A stretch of DNA of 64,000 nucleotides from NCBI GenBank assembly GCA_937892255.1, contig CALAUL010000050.1:11193-75192 (forward strand), written 5' to 3'. Positions 1 to 8,238 of the stretch are shown one piece after another; the stretch's first letter is position 1; every line of letters starts with the position of its first letter. Below the pieces are notes generated by a model. That model searched no databases, was not told the DNA's origin, and saw only the letters and a list, made by a program, of their open reading frames with translations. Origin of the DNA: an uncultured Bacteroidales bacterium (GTDB lineage: Bacteria > Bacteroidota > Bacteroidia > Bacteroidales > Marinilabiliaceae). Made by a program: the position numbers and the translations under genes.

Positions 1-1668
1 CTATCGTTTGCATGGCCCTTGTTGCTCTTGTTTGCCATGTACTTCCTGCTATTCCGTCGCATGGGCGGAGGCGGTTCGAGCAATATCTTCAGCGTAGGCA
101 AGTCACGCGCCCAGATGCATGAGAAGGGAGACAGCGTGAGTGTGTCGTTTAAAGATGTTGCGGGACTTGAAGGAGCTAAGGAGGAATTGGAAGAGATAGT
201 AAACTTCTTGCGCCACCCTAAGAAATATACAGAGTTAGGAGGAAAGATACCAAAGGGAGCGTTGCTTGTAGGACCTCCGGGCACAGGTAAGACATTGTTG
301 GCAAAAGCCGTAGCCGGAGAGGCGTCAGTGCCATTCTTCTCGATGTCGGGTTCGGACTTCGTGGAGATGTTTGTCGGAGTAGGAGCGAGCAGAGTACGAG
401 ACCTCTTCAAGAAAGCGAAGGAGAAAGCACCATGTATCATCTTCATAGATGAGATAGACGCCATAGGACGAGCTCGCGGACAACGCTCCGGTTATTCAGC
501 CAATGAGGAACGAGAGAACACGCTGAACCAGCTGTTGACAGAGATGGACGGCTTTGGCACGAATAGCGGTATCATCATCTTGGCGGCGACGAACAGAGCC
601 GAAGTTCTCGACAAAGCATTGATGCGTGCAGGACGTTTCGACAGACAGATAATGGTGGAATTGCCTGATATACACGAGCGAGCAGAGATATTCGATGTGC
701 ATCTGCGCCCGTTGAAGTTGGCCGATGACTTCGACAGGTCGTTCTTGTCAAAGCAGACACCAGGATTCTCGGGAGCCGACATAGCCAATGTGTGTAACGA
801 AGCAGCGTTGATAGCGGCACGTAAGGAGAAGAAATTCGTTGAGAAACAGGATTTCCTCGATGCCATAGACCGCATAGTAGGCGGCTTGGAGAAGAAGAAT
901 AAGATAATGACAGAGCAGGAGCGCAGAGCCATAGCATATCATGAGGCGGGACATGCGTCGATAAGTTGGATGCTCGAACATGCGCACCCCCTTGTCAAAG
1001 TGACGATAGTACCACGAGGCAAAGCCCTCGGTGCTGCATGGTATCTGCCCGAAGAGCGACAGCTGACAACGGCAGAGCAGATACTCGATGAGATGTGTTC
1101 AACGTTGGGCGGACGAGCAGCCGAAGAGTTATGCTTGGGCAAGATAAGCACGGGAGCCCTCAATGACTTGGAGCGCGTGACACGTCAGGCATACGCCATG
1201 GTGACATACTATGGCATGAGTGATAAGATGCCAAATGTGAGTTACTATGACTCTACCGGTCAGGCCGGCTATGAATTCAGCAAGCCATATTCGGAGCAGC
1301 GAGCCGAGATAATAGATAGTGAAGTGTCGAAGATAATCGAGAAGCAGTATGCCAGAGCGAAGGAGATACTCACGGAGTATGCCGAGCAGCATAAAGCCCT
1401 TGCTGAATTGCTCTTGGAGAGAGAGGTGATATTTAGCGAAGACGTGTTGAACATCTTCGGACCACGCCCCAATGGCGCTGTTATGCCACAAGATGTAGAG
1501 AATAGGAGAGACAAGAAAGAGGAGAAGCCGGAGAGAGAAACGTCGGCAACGTTTGTTACAGAGGAGAAACAGACAGAAAAGAATGAAGAGAAGTCGGAAG
1601 GAGAAGTGACAGAGGAGAAAATATCATCGGAGACAGAGACAGAAAAAAATGAAGAAAAGTCGGAATAG
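1..1668 (+). CDS. ftsH: ATP-dependent zinc metalloprotease FtsH (5' end missing)
   Basis: Membrane-anchored AAA+ protease that extracts and degrades misfolded or regulatory membrane and cytosolic proteins as a hexamer. The frame is open from base 1, so the N-terminus, TM1 and the periplasmic part lie outside the window; 555 residues are visible. They begin in TM2 (LLLLFAMYFLL), followed by a Gly-rich linker. The AAA domain has Walker A GPPGTGKT at 271-294 and Walker B IIFIDEID, then the second region of homology (AATNRAEVLDKALMRAGRFDRQ). The zinc protease motif HEAGH is encoded at 940-954. The C-terminus carries an unusually long Glu/Lys-rich tail of about 50 residues containing a duplicated TEKNEEKSE. 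TTG at 19 is not a real start, because the frame continues upstream. Identification is secure; the tail's role is unknown. Confidence 0.97.
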   Translation, partial: LSFAWPLLLLFAMYFLLFRRMGGGGSSNIFSVGKSRAQMHEKGDSVSVSFKDVAGLEGAKEELEEIVNFLRHPKKYTELGGKIPKGALLVGPPGTGKTLLAKAVAGEASVPFFSMSGSDFVEMFVGVGASRVRDLFKKAKEKAPCIIFIDEIDAIGRARGQRSGYSANEERENTLNQLLTEMDGFGTNSGIIILAATNRAEVLDKALMRAGRFDRQIMVELPDIHERAEIFDVHLRPLKLADDFDRSFLSKQTPGFSGADIANVCNEAALIAARKEKKFVEKQDFLDAIDRIVGGLEKKNKIMTEQERRAIAYHEAGHASISWMLEHAHPLVKVTIVPRGKALGAAWYLPEERQLTTAEQILDEMCSTLGGRAAEELCLGKISTGALNDLERVTRQAYAMVTYYGMSDKMPNVSYYDSTGQAGYEFSKPYSEQRAEIIDSEVSKIIEKQYARAKEILTEYAEQHKALAELLLEREVIFSEDVLNIFGPRPNGAVMPQDVENRRDKKEEKPERETSATFVTEEKQTEKNEEKSEGEVTEEKISSETETEKNEEKSE

Positions 1669-1690
1669 GCTGTAGAATGTAATAAAATAG

Positions 1691-1698
1691 TAACTTTG
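1691..1698 (+). promoter_or_regulatory. Bacteroidetes -7 element for asnS
   Basis: TAACTTTG fits the TAnnTTTG consensus, about 31 bases before the asnS ATG and just after the ftsH stop. I see no convincing TTG -33 element upstream, so strength is uncertain. Confidence 0.5.
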
Positions 1699-1729
1699 CG
1701 GAAGCAGAAAACAATAATGATATAATAAT

Positions 1730-3124
1730 ATGCGACGTACTAAAATAGTAGATATACTCGGGACGAGTGAAGCTGGTCAGGACGTGCTCGTTAAAGGCTG
1801 GGTGCGTACACGACGCGATAGTAAGCAAGTGATGTTTGTCGCCATAAATGACGGTTCGACAATAAACAATATACAGATAGTCGTTGATATAGACAAGTTC
1901 GACGCAAATGAGTTGAAACGCATCACTACAGGAGCGTGTGTCTCCATTCTCGGAGCCCTTGTAGAGAGTCAGGGCGGTGGACAGCGCGTAGAGATACAAG
2001 CCAAAGAGATAGAGATACTCGGAGACTGCGACAACACATATCCATTGCAGAAGAAGGGACATACATGGGAATTCTTGCGAGATGTGGCACACCTACGTCC
2101 GAGGTCAAATACCTTTGGTGCGGTGTTCCGCATACGTCATAACATGGCGATGGCAATACATCAGTTCTTTCATGAGAGAGGCTTTTTCTACTTCCACACG
2201 CCTATCATCACAGCGTCGGACTGCGAGGGAGCAGGTCAGATGTTCCAAGTGACAACGAAGAACCTCTATGACTTGAAGAAAGATGAGAACGGACAGATAC
2301 GTTACGACGATGACTTCTTCGGCAAGCAGGCGTCACTCACAGTGTCGGGACAGCTTGAGGGAGAGTTGGCCGCTACTGCATTAGGAGCTATATATACCTT
2401 TGGTCCTACGTTTCGAGCAGAGAACTCAAATACGCCACGACATTTGGCGGAGTTTTGGATGATAGAGCCTGAGGTTGCGTTCAACGACATCAACGACAAT
2501 ATGGACTTGGCAGAAGACTTCATCAAGTACTGTATCCGTTGGGCACTCGACAACTGTCGCGATGATATAGAGTTCCTCAACAAGATGATAGACAAGGAAC
2601 TCATCGAGCGACTTAACTTTGTGATAAAGAATGATTTTGTGCGTCTGCCATATACCGAGGGCATAAAGATATTGGAGGAGGCAGTAGCCAAAGGCCATAA
2701 GTTCGAGTTCCCAGTATTCTGGGGTTGCGACTTGGCGTCGGAGCATGAGCGTTACCTTGTGGAGCAGCACTTCAAGTGTCCTGTTATCCTTACAGACTAT
2801 CCGAAGGAGATAAAAGCCTTCTACATGAAGATGAATGACGACGGAAAGACAGTGAGAGCAATGGACGTGTTGTTCCCAAAGATAGGCGAGATAATAGGCG
2901 GTTCGGAAAGAGAGGAGAGCTACGATAAGCTACTCTCGAGAATAGAAGAACTCGGCATACCTATGAAGGACATGTGGTGGTATTTGGATACACGTAAATA
3001 TGGCACGTGTCCTCATTCGGGCTTCGGCTTGGGCTTCGAGCGACTCTTGCTCTTCGTGACAGGCATGGCCAACATCAGAGATGTGATACCATTCCCTCGA
3101 ACACCGGGAAAGGCTGAATTCTAA
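1730..3124 (+). CDS. asnS: Asparaginyl-tRNA synthetase
   Basis: Charges tRNA-Asn with asparagine (class IIb aminoacyl-tRNA synthetase, cytoplasm). The 464-residue length is normal for AsnRS. An N-terminal OB-fold anticodon-binding domain (about residues 15-115: VKGWVRTRRDSKQVMFVAINDG) precedes the class II catalytic core. The core has motif 2 in GPTFRAENSNTPRHLAEFWMIEPE and motif 3 in GFGLGFERLLLFVTG near the C-terminus. Distinguished from AspRS by the GQLEGE...TFGPTFRAENSNT signature. The start is the first ATG, about 31 bases after a TAnnTTTG element. The gene is followed by a hairpin with a T-run. Confidence 0.97.
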   Translation: MRRTKIVDILGTSEAGQDVLVKGWVRTRRDSKQVMFVAINDGSTINNIQIVVDIDKFDANELKRITTGACVSILGALVESQGGGQRVEIQAKEIEILGDCDNTYPLQKKGHTWEFLRDVAHLRPRSNTFGAVFRIRHNMAMAIHQFFHERGFFYFHTPIITASDCEGAGQMFQVTTKNLYDLKKDENGQIRYDDDFFGKQASLTVSGQLEGELAATALGAIYTFGPTFRAENSNTPRHLAEFWMIEPEVAFNDINDNMDLAEDFIKYCIRWALDNCRDDIEFLNKMIDKELIERLNFVIKNDFVRLPYTEGIKILEEAVAKGHKFEFPVFWGCDLASEHERYLVEQHFKCPVILTDYPKEIKAFYMKMNDDGKTVRAMDVLFPKIGEIIGGSEREESYDKLLSRIEELGIPMKDMWWYLDTRKYGTCPHSGFGLGFERLLLFVTGMANIRDVIPFPRTPGKAEF

Positions 3125-3131
3125 GGAAATA

Positions 3132-3158
3132 AGGGCGACTCTCGGGTTGCTCTTTTTT
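3132..3158 (+). terminator. Rho-independent terminator after asnS
   Basis: Stem AGGGCGAC / GTTGCTCT (8 bp with two G-U pairs), loop TCTCGG, followed by TTTTTT. It starts 7 bases after the asnS stop. It argues that the next small gene starts downstream of it. Confidence 0.7.
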
Positions 3159-3200
3159 GTATGTCATACTTTGACGAATGAGAAAAAAGGAGAAAGAATT

Positions 3201-3410
3201 ATGTTGAAGCAGTTTTTGGTGATATTATTTATGGTAGGCCTTGCGGTGCTTTTTCTGTGTGTGAGGATATTGTTGAAGAAAGGCGGAAAGTTCGGCTCAC
3301 AGCATATAGGTCAGAGCAAAGCCATGCGCGACAGGGGAATACACTGTGCCCAGTCGACAGACAAGATGGAGTATAACAATAGGAGAAATCCGCAGGATAT
3401 GGAGAAATAG
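3201..3410 (+). CDS. Small single-span membrane protein, function unknown
   Basis: A 69-residue protein. Residues 1-22 form one hydrophobic span (MLKQFLVILFMVGLAVLFLC...), followed by a short basic, polar tail ending in the segment GKFGSQHIGQSKAMRDRGIHC. This shape (one span plus a conserved K-G-G-K-F...H/I...GIHCAQ tail) resembles a small Bacteroidales family usually labelled 'membrane or secreted protein'; that link is from memory and the function is unknown. The ATG at 3201 is chosen because GGAGAAAG stands just upstream and the longer in-frame start (3147) falls inside the asnS terminator. Confidence 0.7.
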   Translation: MLKQFLVILFMVGLAVLFLCVRILLKKGGKFGSQHIGQSKAMRDRGIHCAQSTDKMEYNNRRNPQDMEK

Positions 3411-3414
3411 AAAA

Positions 3415-3452
3415 GACCGTCGCCCGATAGCAGAATATTACGGGAGACGGTC
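3415..3452 (-). terminator. Hairpin terminator for the perR-rubrerythrin operon
   Basis: GACCGTC-g-CCCG / CGGG-a-GACGGTC: 11 pairs around one mismatch, with a 14-base loop. It lies between the convergent small membrane gene and rubrerythrin. On the minus strand the stem is followed by TTTTCTATTT, so it most likely terminates the minus-strand operon. Confidence 0.7.
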
Positions 3453-3487
3453 AGTATCATTGTTCGATAGGATAGCAGACGTAGCTG

Positions 3488-4036
3488 TTATTTCTTGAAG
3501 TAGCGGTTGAATAGTCCTTCGAAACCTTTACCGTGGCGAGCCTCATCTTTAGCCATTTCGTGAACAGTGTCATGGATAGCGTCGAGGTTCAACTCCTTAG
3601 CACGTTTAGCGATACGCATCTTGTCTTCGCAAGCACCGCTCTCAGCGTTCATTCTCTTATCGAGGTTAGTCTTAGTGTCCCAAACTACATCACCGAGGAG
3701 TTCGGCAAACTTCGCTGCATGTTCAGCCTCTTCCCAAGCGTAACGTTTGAAAGCCTCAGCAATCTCAGGATAGCCTTCGCGGTCAGCCTGACGGCTCATA
3801 GCGAGATACATGCCTACTTCTGTACATTCGCCCATGAAGTGAGCGTTGAGGTCCTTTATCATCTCGTCGTCGCAACCTTTAGCAACACCTATTTCATGTT
3901 CTGTGACAAACAGGAGACCTTGAGACTCATCGAGAACCTTAAACTTCTCAGCAGGAACTTTACATTGTGGACACTTCTCTGGTGCGGCGTCACCCTCGTG
4001 AACGTATCCGCAAACTGTACATATAAACTTTGCCAT
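3488..4036 (-). CDS. Rubrerythrin with N-terminal rubredoxin domain ('reverse' rubrerythrin)
   Basis: Non-haem diiron peroxidase that reduces H2O2 with electrons passed through its rubredoxin site; used by anaerobes against peroxide. Residues 1-35 carry the Fe(Cys)4 site, C6xxC9 and C22xxC25 (CTVCGY...CPQCK). The ferritin-like four-helix domain follows, with carboxylate/His ligand motifs in ECTEVGMYL, EEAEHAAKF and DEARHGKGFEGL. The domain order, rubredoxin first, is the reverse of classical rubrerythrin. The gene lies 32 bases downstream of perR on the same strand with no promoter seen in the gap, so the two are probably co-transcribed and peroxide-induced. Length (182 aa) fits the family. 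Confidence 0.93.
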   Translation of the reverse strand: MAKFICTVCGYVHEGDAAPEKCPQCKVPAEKFKVLDESQGLLFVTEHEIGVAKGCDDEMIKDLNAHFMGECTEVGMYLAMSRQADREGYPEIAEAFKRYAWEEAEHAAKFAELLGDVVWDTKTNLDKRMNAESGACEDKMRIAKRAKELNLDAIHDTVHEMAKDEARHGKGFEGLFNRYFKK

Positions 4037-4068
4037 AATAGTTGATTTTTAATGTGAATATTAATTAA

Positions 4069-4482
4069 TTATTTATTGTTCAAGCATTTTGAGCATTTAC
4101 CTTTAAGGTAGATATGAGTCTGGTCGACACGGCAACCTTTCAATACTTCAATGTCATCTATCTGCTTTTGTAAAGCAGAGGGTTGTGGAACGTCGATGAT
4201 ATCGCCACAGCAAGAGCATTTGAAGTGCATGTGGTCGGAGATGTCACCATCGTAGCGCATTCCGCTCTCCTCAATACCTATAGCCAACACAGCTCCTTGT
4301 TCGACGAAAATCTTTAGAGTATTGTAGACAGTGGTCTTTGAGAGGGTTCGCAGTTGTGGAACAAGAGCTTCATGTATCTCATCGACCATAGGGTGTGTCT
4401 TATGAGTGAGCAGATATTCCATTATTGCTATCCTCTGCACAGAGGGTTTTATGCCGTGTTCTATTAGGTGTTTTATAACCAT
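4069..4482 (-). CDS. perR: Fur-family peroxide-responsive repressor (PerR-like)
   Basis: Winged-helix metalloregulator of 137 aa. The N-terminal DNA-binding half contains SVQRIAIMEYLLTHKTHP and the recognition helix LSKTTVYNTLKIF. The C-terminal metal-binding half has HMHFKCSCCGDI and a terminal CSKC, giving the two CxxC pairs expected for the structural zinc site. PerR rather than Fur or Zur is inferred from co-transcription with rubrerythrin and from the 7-1-7 operator just upstream. PerR family members sense H2O2 by iron-catalysed His oxidation; whether this one does is not shown by sequence alone. The gene probably represses its own operon. Confidence 0.85.
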   Translation of the reverse strand: MVIKHLIEHGIKPSVQRIAIMEYLLTHKTHPMVDEIHEALVPQLRTLSKTTVYNTLKIFVEQGAVLAIGIEESGMRYDGDISDHMHFKCSCCGDIIDVPQPSALQKQIDDIEVLKGCRVDQTHIYLKGKCSKCLNNK

Positions 4483-4501
4483 CTTTGTAAACTATATCAG
4501 T

Positions 4502-4516
4502 TTGTAATCATTACAA
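4502..4516. promoter_or_regulatory. PerR/Fur box upstream of perR
   Basis: TTGTAATCATTACAA is a perfect 7-1-7 inverted repeat, the canonical PerR/Fur-box architecture. It ends 20 bases before the perR start and lies just downstream of the predicted start of transcription, where bound repressor would block the promoter. Confidence 0.8.
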
Positions 4517-4530
4517 TGGTATTACGGTTG

Positions 4531-4560
4531 CAAATATATATCTAATTCACAAATGTACAA
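4531..4560 (-). promoter_or_regulatory. perR-rubrerythrin promoter
   Basis: On the minus strand: TTG, exactly 19 bases, then TATATTTG. This matches the Bacteroidetes -33/-7 pattern. The predicted start of transcription (about 4525) precedes the PerR box. Confidence 0.75.
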
Positions 4561-4585
4561 TAGTAAAGCCGGGGAAAATGCTATT

Positions 4586-5326
4586 TTATTTTCGTTCTAA
4601 ATAAAAATCAGAAGTAAGGAGTTTAAAATCAGGGGTATAGACATGTCGGGACTCTTCGATAGTAAGATAATAAATTTTCTTTGCGGTATTAGGATTAGCT
4701 TTAGAGAACTCAGCAACTATGCGTTTAGCGGGTTTTTCGGGAGTAGGAAAGACATTTGTCATGGCAGAGCAATAGAGGCCGGCTTCGAGGGCGAGCGACT
4801 CGAAAGAGTTGAAACTGTCGGTAGGGAGAATGACGACAAAGAGTCCGTCGGTGGCGAGCAAACGTTCTGCAGAGAGAGCAAGAGAGAGGTAATCTAAAGA
4901 GACGGTATGACGGGCGACAGCACGTTGGTTGTCAGGGGATTTGAGGGAGTTATTGAAGTAAGGAGGGTTGCAGACGATGAGGTCGAAAGGAGTGTTGGAA
5001 AGAAAAGAGACGACATCGATGCAAGAGGCAGATAGGCGGTTGTGCCAAGGGCTGTTGTTGAAATTCTCTTGAGCCTGAGCTGTGGCATCGGGGTCAATAT
5101 CTATGCCGAGGATAGAGTTGGCATTGGCGAAACGTTGAGCTAAAATAAGAGCCACGAGACCCGTTCCGGTGCCTATATCTAAGATATTCTTAGGCGAGAA
5201 AGAGGGCGAAGAAGAGTAGCGAGGGTTAGCTGCGAGCGTGCCGATCAGGACGCCGTCGGTGCCAACCTTCATGGCAGTCTTGTCTTGCCATACGGTGAAT
5301 TGTTTGAAAGAGAAATAGTTGTTCAT
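4586..5326 (-). CDS. trmN6: tRNA1(Val) (adenine37-N6)-methyltransferase
   Basis: SAM-dependent methyltransferase of the YfiC/TrmN6 family, predicted to modify A37 of tRNA-Val. It opens with FSFKQFTVWQDKTAMKVGTDGVLIGTLA, characteristic of the family. The Rossmann SAM motif follows (LDIGTGTGLVALILAQR), then the N6-adenine methyltransferase motif NPPYFNNS (N-P-P-Y, catalytic). Length 246 aa is normal. The start overlaps the upstream gene's stop by four bases (ATGA), so the genes are translationally coupled. It is the last gene of the coaD-to-trmN6 run. Confidence 0.9.
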   Translation of the reverse strand: MNNYFSFKQFTVWQDKTAMKVGTDGVLIGTLAANPRYSSSPSFSPKNILDIGTGTGLVALILAQRFANANSILGIDIDPDATAQAQENFNNSPWHNRLSASCIDVVSFLSNTPFDLIVCNPPYFNNSLKSPDNQRAVARHTVSLDYLSLALSAERLLATDGLFVVILPTDSFNSFESLALEAGLYCSAMTNVFPTPEKPAKRIVAEFSKANPNTAKKIYYLTIEESRHVYTPDFKLLTSDFYLERK

Positions 5327-6084
5327 CTTCCGGGTAGAGGTTTAAGTTCCTTGTTTACGCCGATGCCAAAGAGGGCGAAGTCATATTTCACGGGGTCGTC
5401 GGGGTCGAAGCGTCTGAGAATAGAAGTGAGTTCTTCGACAGCCTTCCAGTCGTTTTGTTTGCGGGAGAGCAGACCGAGGGCACGGCTGACGGTGGCGGTA
5501 TGAACGTCGAGAGGCATCATGAGTTGAGAGGGTTTGATGCTACGCCAAAGACCGAAGTCGACGCCATAAGAGGAGGGGCGCACCATCCAACGCAGGAACA
5601 TGTTGAGTCTCTTTGCAGCTGCGCCATGGTCGACATTGGCGACATGTTTGTGTGTGCGGGGGGATAGATGAGGCAATATCAAGTTTCTGAAACGAGAGAT
5701 ACCCTCTTTGATAGTCTCGCCATTGCGAGGGGTGAAGATATGCTCCATAGAGTCGGTGTGTGTATATATAGCTTGTAGAGCGCGTACGAAGCAGGGCAAG
5801 TCATCTTGTTGGAAAGTGCGATAGACAAAGGAGTTGAGACGAGAAACATCAGAGGCAGAGGCCCCTTTGACAAATTCGTAAGGGGCGTTGTCTAAGAGGT
5901 CCATCATGATATTTGCGCTTTTCAGTATAGCCTGTCTGTTGCCCCAAGCTATGGTAGCGGTGAGGAGTCCGGCTATTTCGATATCTTGCAGAGAGGAGAA
6001 TCTATGCGGAATGGAGATAGGGTCAGAGGCAATAAAGTCACTATTTTGGTATTGCAAGGCCTTTTGTTCGAGGTAGTCTCTCAT
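5323..6084 (-). CDS. TIGR02757 / DUF2400 family protein, function unknown
   Basis: A 253-residue soluble protein resembling the TIGR02757 family of Bacteroidetes and related bacteria. Recognisable stretches are GLLTATIAWGNRQAIL near residue 38, FLRWMVR and LDVHTATVSRALGLLSR. The last resembles the metal/DNA-contacting helix-hairpin-like region of HhH-GPD DNA glycosylases, but I see no full catalytic signature, so no activity is claimed. It sits nine bases after lolD and overlaps trmN6 by four bases. Family assignment is good; function is open. Confidence 0.8.
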   Translation of the reverse strand: MRDYLEQKALQYQNSDFIASDPISIPHRFSSLQDIEIAGLLTATIAWGNRQAILKSANIMMDLLDNAPYEFVKGASASDVSRLNSFVYRTFQQDDLPCFVRALQAIYTHTDSMEHIFTPRNGETIKEGISRFRNLILPHLSPRTHKHVANVDHGAAAKRLNMFLRWMVRPSSYGVDFGLWRSIKPSQLMMPLDVHTATVSRALGLLSRKQNDWKAVEELTSILRRFDPDDPVKYDFALFGIGVNKELKPLPGR

Positions 6085-6093
6085 GACGCAACA

Positions 6094-6744
6094 CTACAAA
6101 ATGACGCCGTCGCTAATATTGATAATCCTATCGCACATCTGAGCCAGGTGCATATCGTGAGTGACGATGACGAAAGTCTGTTTGAACTCGTCGCGCAGGG
6201 CGAAGAACAGTTTTTGTAATTCTTGGGCGTTATGAGAGTCGAGGTTGCCCGAAGGTTCGTCAGCGAAGACAACAGCGGGACGGTTGACTAAGGCACGAGC
6301 TATGGCGACACGTTGACGCTCGCCACCAGACAGTTCCATAGGCTTATGAGAAGCTCTATGAGAGAGGTTGAGGAACGAGAGGAGTTCTTTGGCCTTTTGT
6401 TCTGCGGTACGTTTGTTGTCGCCACCGATAAGAGCTGGGAGCATGATATTTTCGATAGCCGTAAATTCGGGTAGCAGTTGGTGGAACTGAAAGACGAAAC
6501 CTATGGTGCTATTACGAAAGGCGGACATACGTTTCTCATTGAGTTCTCCCACGTTGGTATTGTTGATGATGACATTGCCAGAAGATGGTTTGTCGAGAGT
6601 GCCGAGAATCTGGAGCAGGGTTGTTTTTCCGGCACCGCTGGCACCGACGATAGAGACGACCTCTTGCTGTTGGATATGAAGATTTACACCTTTGAGGACT
6701 TCGAGGTCACCGTATGACTTATGAATATCTTGAGCTATTACCAT
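6094..6744 (-). CDS. lolD: ABC transporter ATPase, LolD type
   Basis: ATPase of the MacB/LolD class, which in LolCDE powers release of lipoproteins from the inner membrane to LolA. 216 aa. Walker A is GASGAGKTT (residues 34-42), the Q-loop region is FVFQFHQLLPEFTAIENIMLP, the ABC signature is LSGGERQRVAIARAL, and Walker B is VVFADEPSGNLDS. The FQFHxLLPEFTA stretch is typical of LolD. No LolC/E permease is nearby, so it must work with distant partners, as is common in this phylum. The start overlaps the stop of the upstream gene by one base (TAATG). Confidence 0.85.
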   Translation of the reverse strand: MVIAQDIHKSYGDLEVLKGVNLHIQQQEVVSIVGASGAGKTTLLQILGTLDKPSSGNVIINNTNVGELNEKRMSAFRNSTIGFVFQFHQLLPEFTAIENIMLPALIGGDNKRTAEQKAKELLSFLNLSHRASHKPMELSGGERQRVAIARALVNRPAVVFADEPSGNLDSHNAQELQKLFFALRDEFKQTFVIVTHDMHLAQMCDRIINISDGVIL

Positions 6745-8234
6745 TATCTGCTATATTTTACAAGGTCGTAAATATTCCTTTCTTTCTTGGGAGCCTTCTT
6801 CTGTTGCTCTCGTTTGTAGTGAAGAATCTGATTAGCCAGTTCTGTTTCGACATCTTCAGTAGGCGAAGGAGTAGTCTTTGTCACCAGACGACCTTCGGGG
6901 TCGATGAGGAAATACGTGGGTAGGTTTGTCACGCCGTAGTCGGTTATGACACGAGGCATGAGAGTAGCGGAGAGGATAAGCCAATTGGACTTCTTGTCTT
7001 TGAAGAAGTCGGGCAGACCGTCGCTTTGTTCGTCAGTCATGATACCTACGACAGTCATGTCACGTTTGTATTTGCGTTGTACACCGTTGAGAGCTGCGAT
7101 GTCCTTTATACAGGAGAAGTTTTCGGTATGGAGGAACCCTAAGTAGACGAACTTGCCGCGTAGGTCGGAGAGGCTCACCTCGTTGCCTTCGATATCGAAG
7201 AGGGTGAAATCGGGCGCGTTGCTACCCACTTTGAGGTGGTTTTTCTTGTTGTAGATAGTCAGAGCGAGGTTGCGCACCTGTTCTGTTTTGGCCTGATTGG
7301 TGGCAGTGATGAGAAGGGTATCGGTCTGACCGTCGGAGAAGAGTTGCGAATAGAAGCCGTCATAAATACCCTGTACGATGAGCATTTCGCGCAGTTCGTC
7401 TTGAGCGAAGAGTGAGTCTTTGCTGAGAATGCTGTCGAGCATTCCGAAGGTGAGAGGTTTTTGGCTGAGGGCTGATTTCATCTCTTTGCCGTGTCGGCTG
7501 TAGCTATATTCGAGGATAAAATCTTTGTTTATCATACGTTGACTTTGCCAATATGCTGGAATGTTCCATAGTACGGGTTCGTAGGCATAAAGTTCTTTCA
7601 GTACGGTGCGGCTCATTCTCATTCGTGGAGCTGTCCACAGTTGAGCGCGGGTGTATTTGTATATGAGGGGGAATATGCTGTCTTTGGTGGCATTGACGAT
7701 AGGCAAGAGGGTGGAGTCCATACCAGAGATGAGCTCGTCGGCACGGCGCATATTGCGAGACTTCACCAGGTAAGTCATCTGCGGGTCGTATTTAGAGAAT
7801 ACATTTTCGAGTTTCTGAATAGCGGCGAAGTCATTAGGCACACTCTCGGTGTTCTTGATGCCCAGTTCTACGACTTCGGGACGGAAGAATGGGTTGAGTC
7901 TGTCGGCGTCGGCACGAGGTTTGAATGGAGGCAGAACGATTTCGTATTCTGCATTGGGGTATGCATACAGATAAGCACTATATGCACCTAAGTTGAGCAT
8001 TATGCGTGATGGTTGGTCGAGGTCGAAGCAGATATCGAAAGCTCCGGAGTCGTCAATCTTCATCACCGACAGAGTGCGCGGTGTATTGGTGAGATAGTCA
8101 GAAACAGTCTCTATCTCTATGGCGAGAGAGGCGTAGTCGGGTGCAGAGCCGTAGAATCTCACTTGTGTCGCATGAACGTTAGGGCAGATAAGAAACAGCA
8201 GAAACAGAGTTAAAGATATGCCGATATGTCTCAT
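6744..8234 (-). CDS. Secreted thioredoxin-fold protein lacking the CxxC pair
   Basis: Periplasmic or outer-membrane-facing protein of 496 aa. A signal peptide (about residues 1-22) is followed by a roughly 310-residue N-terminal region I do not recognise. A TlpA/AhpC-like thioredoxin fold follows (about 336-475: VGSNAPDFTLFDIEGNEVSLSDLRGK, cis-Pro in TNLPTYFLIDPEGR). At the active site, where TlpA proteins have WCxxC, this one reads N372-F-S-C375: the first Cys is missing. It therefore probably cannot do disulfide exchange like TlpA and may be structural or use one Cys. It is second in the minus-strand run, four bases after coaD and overlapping lolD. Confidence 0.8.
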   Translation of the reverse strand: MRHIGISLTLFLLFLICPNVHATQVRFYGSAPDYASLAIEIETVSDYLTNTPRTLSVMKIDDSGAFDICFDLDQPSRIMLNLGAYSAYLYAYPNAEYEIVLPPFKPRADADRLNPFFRPEVVELGIKNTESVPNDFAAIQKLENVFSKYDPQMTYLVKSRNMRRADELISGMDSTLLPIVNATKDSIFPLIYKYTRAQLWTAPRMRMSRTVLKELYAYEPVLWNIPAYWQSQRMINKDFILEYSYSRHGKEMKSALSQKPLTFGMLDSILSKDSLFAQDELREMLIVQGIYDGFYSQLFSDGQTDTLLITATNQAKTEQVRNLALTIYNKKNHLKVGSNAPDFTLFDIEGNEVSLSDLRGKFVYLGFLHTENFSCIKDIAALNGVQRKYKRDMTVVGIMTDEQSDGLPDFFKDKKSNWLILSATLMPRVITDYGVTNLPTYFLIDPEGRLVTKTTPSPTEDVETELANQILHYKREQQKKAPKKERNIYDLVKYSR

Positions 8235-8238
8235 CAGA

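Noticed and set aside
492..932. Long open frames antisense to ftsH and to other genes
   Set aside because: They mirror well-supported coding frames, lack recognisable domains and have no promoter or ribosome-binding support.
3147..3200. Longer N-terminus for the small membrane protein
   Set aside because: It begins inside the asnS terminator stem; the ATG at 3201 has a good ribosome-binding site and starts directly at the hydrophobic span.
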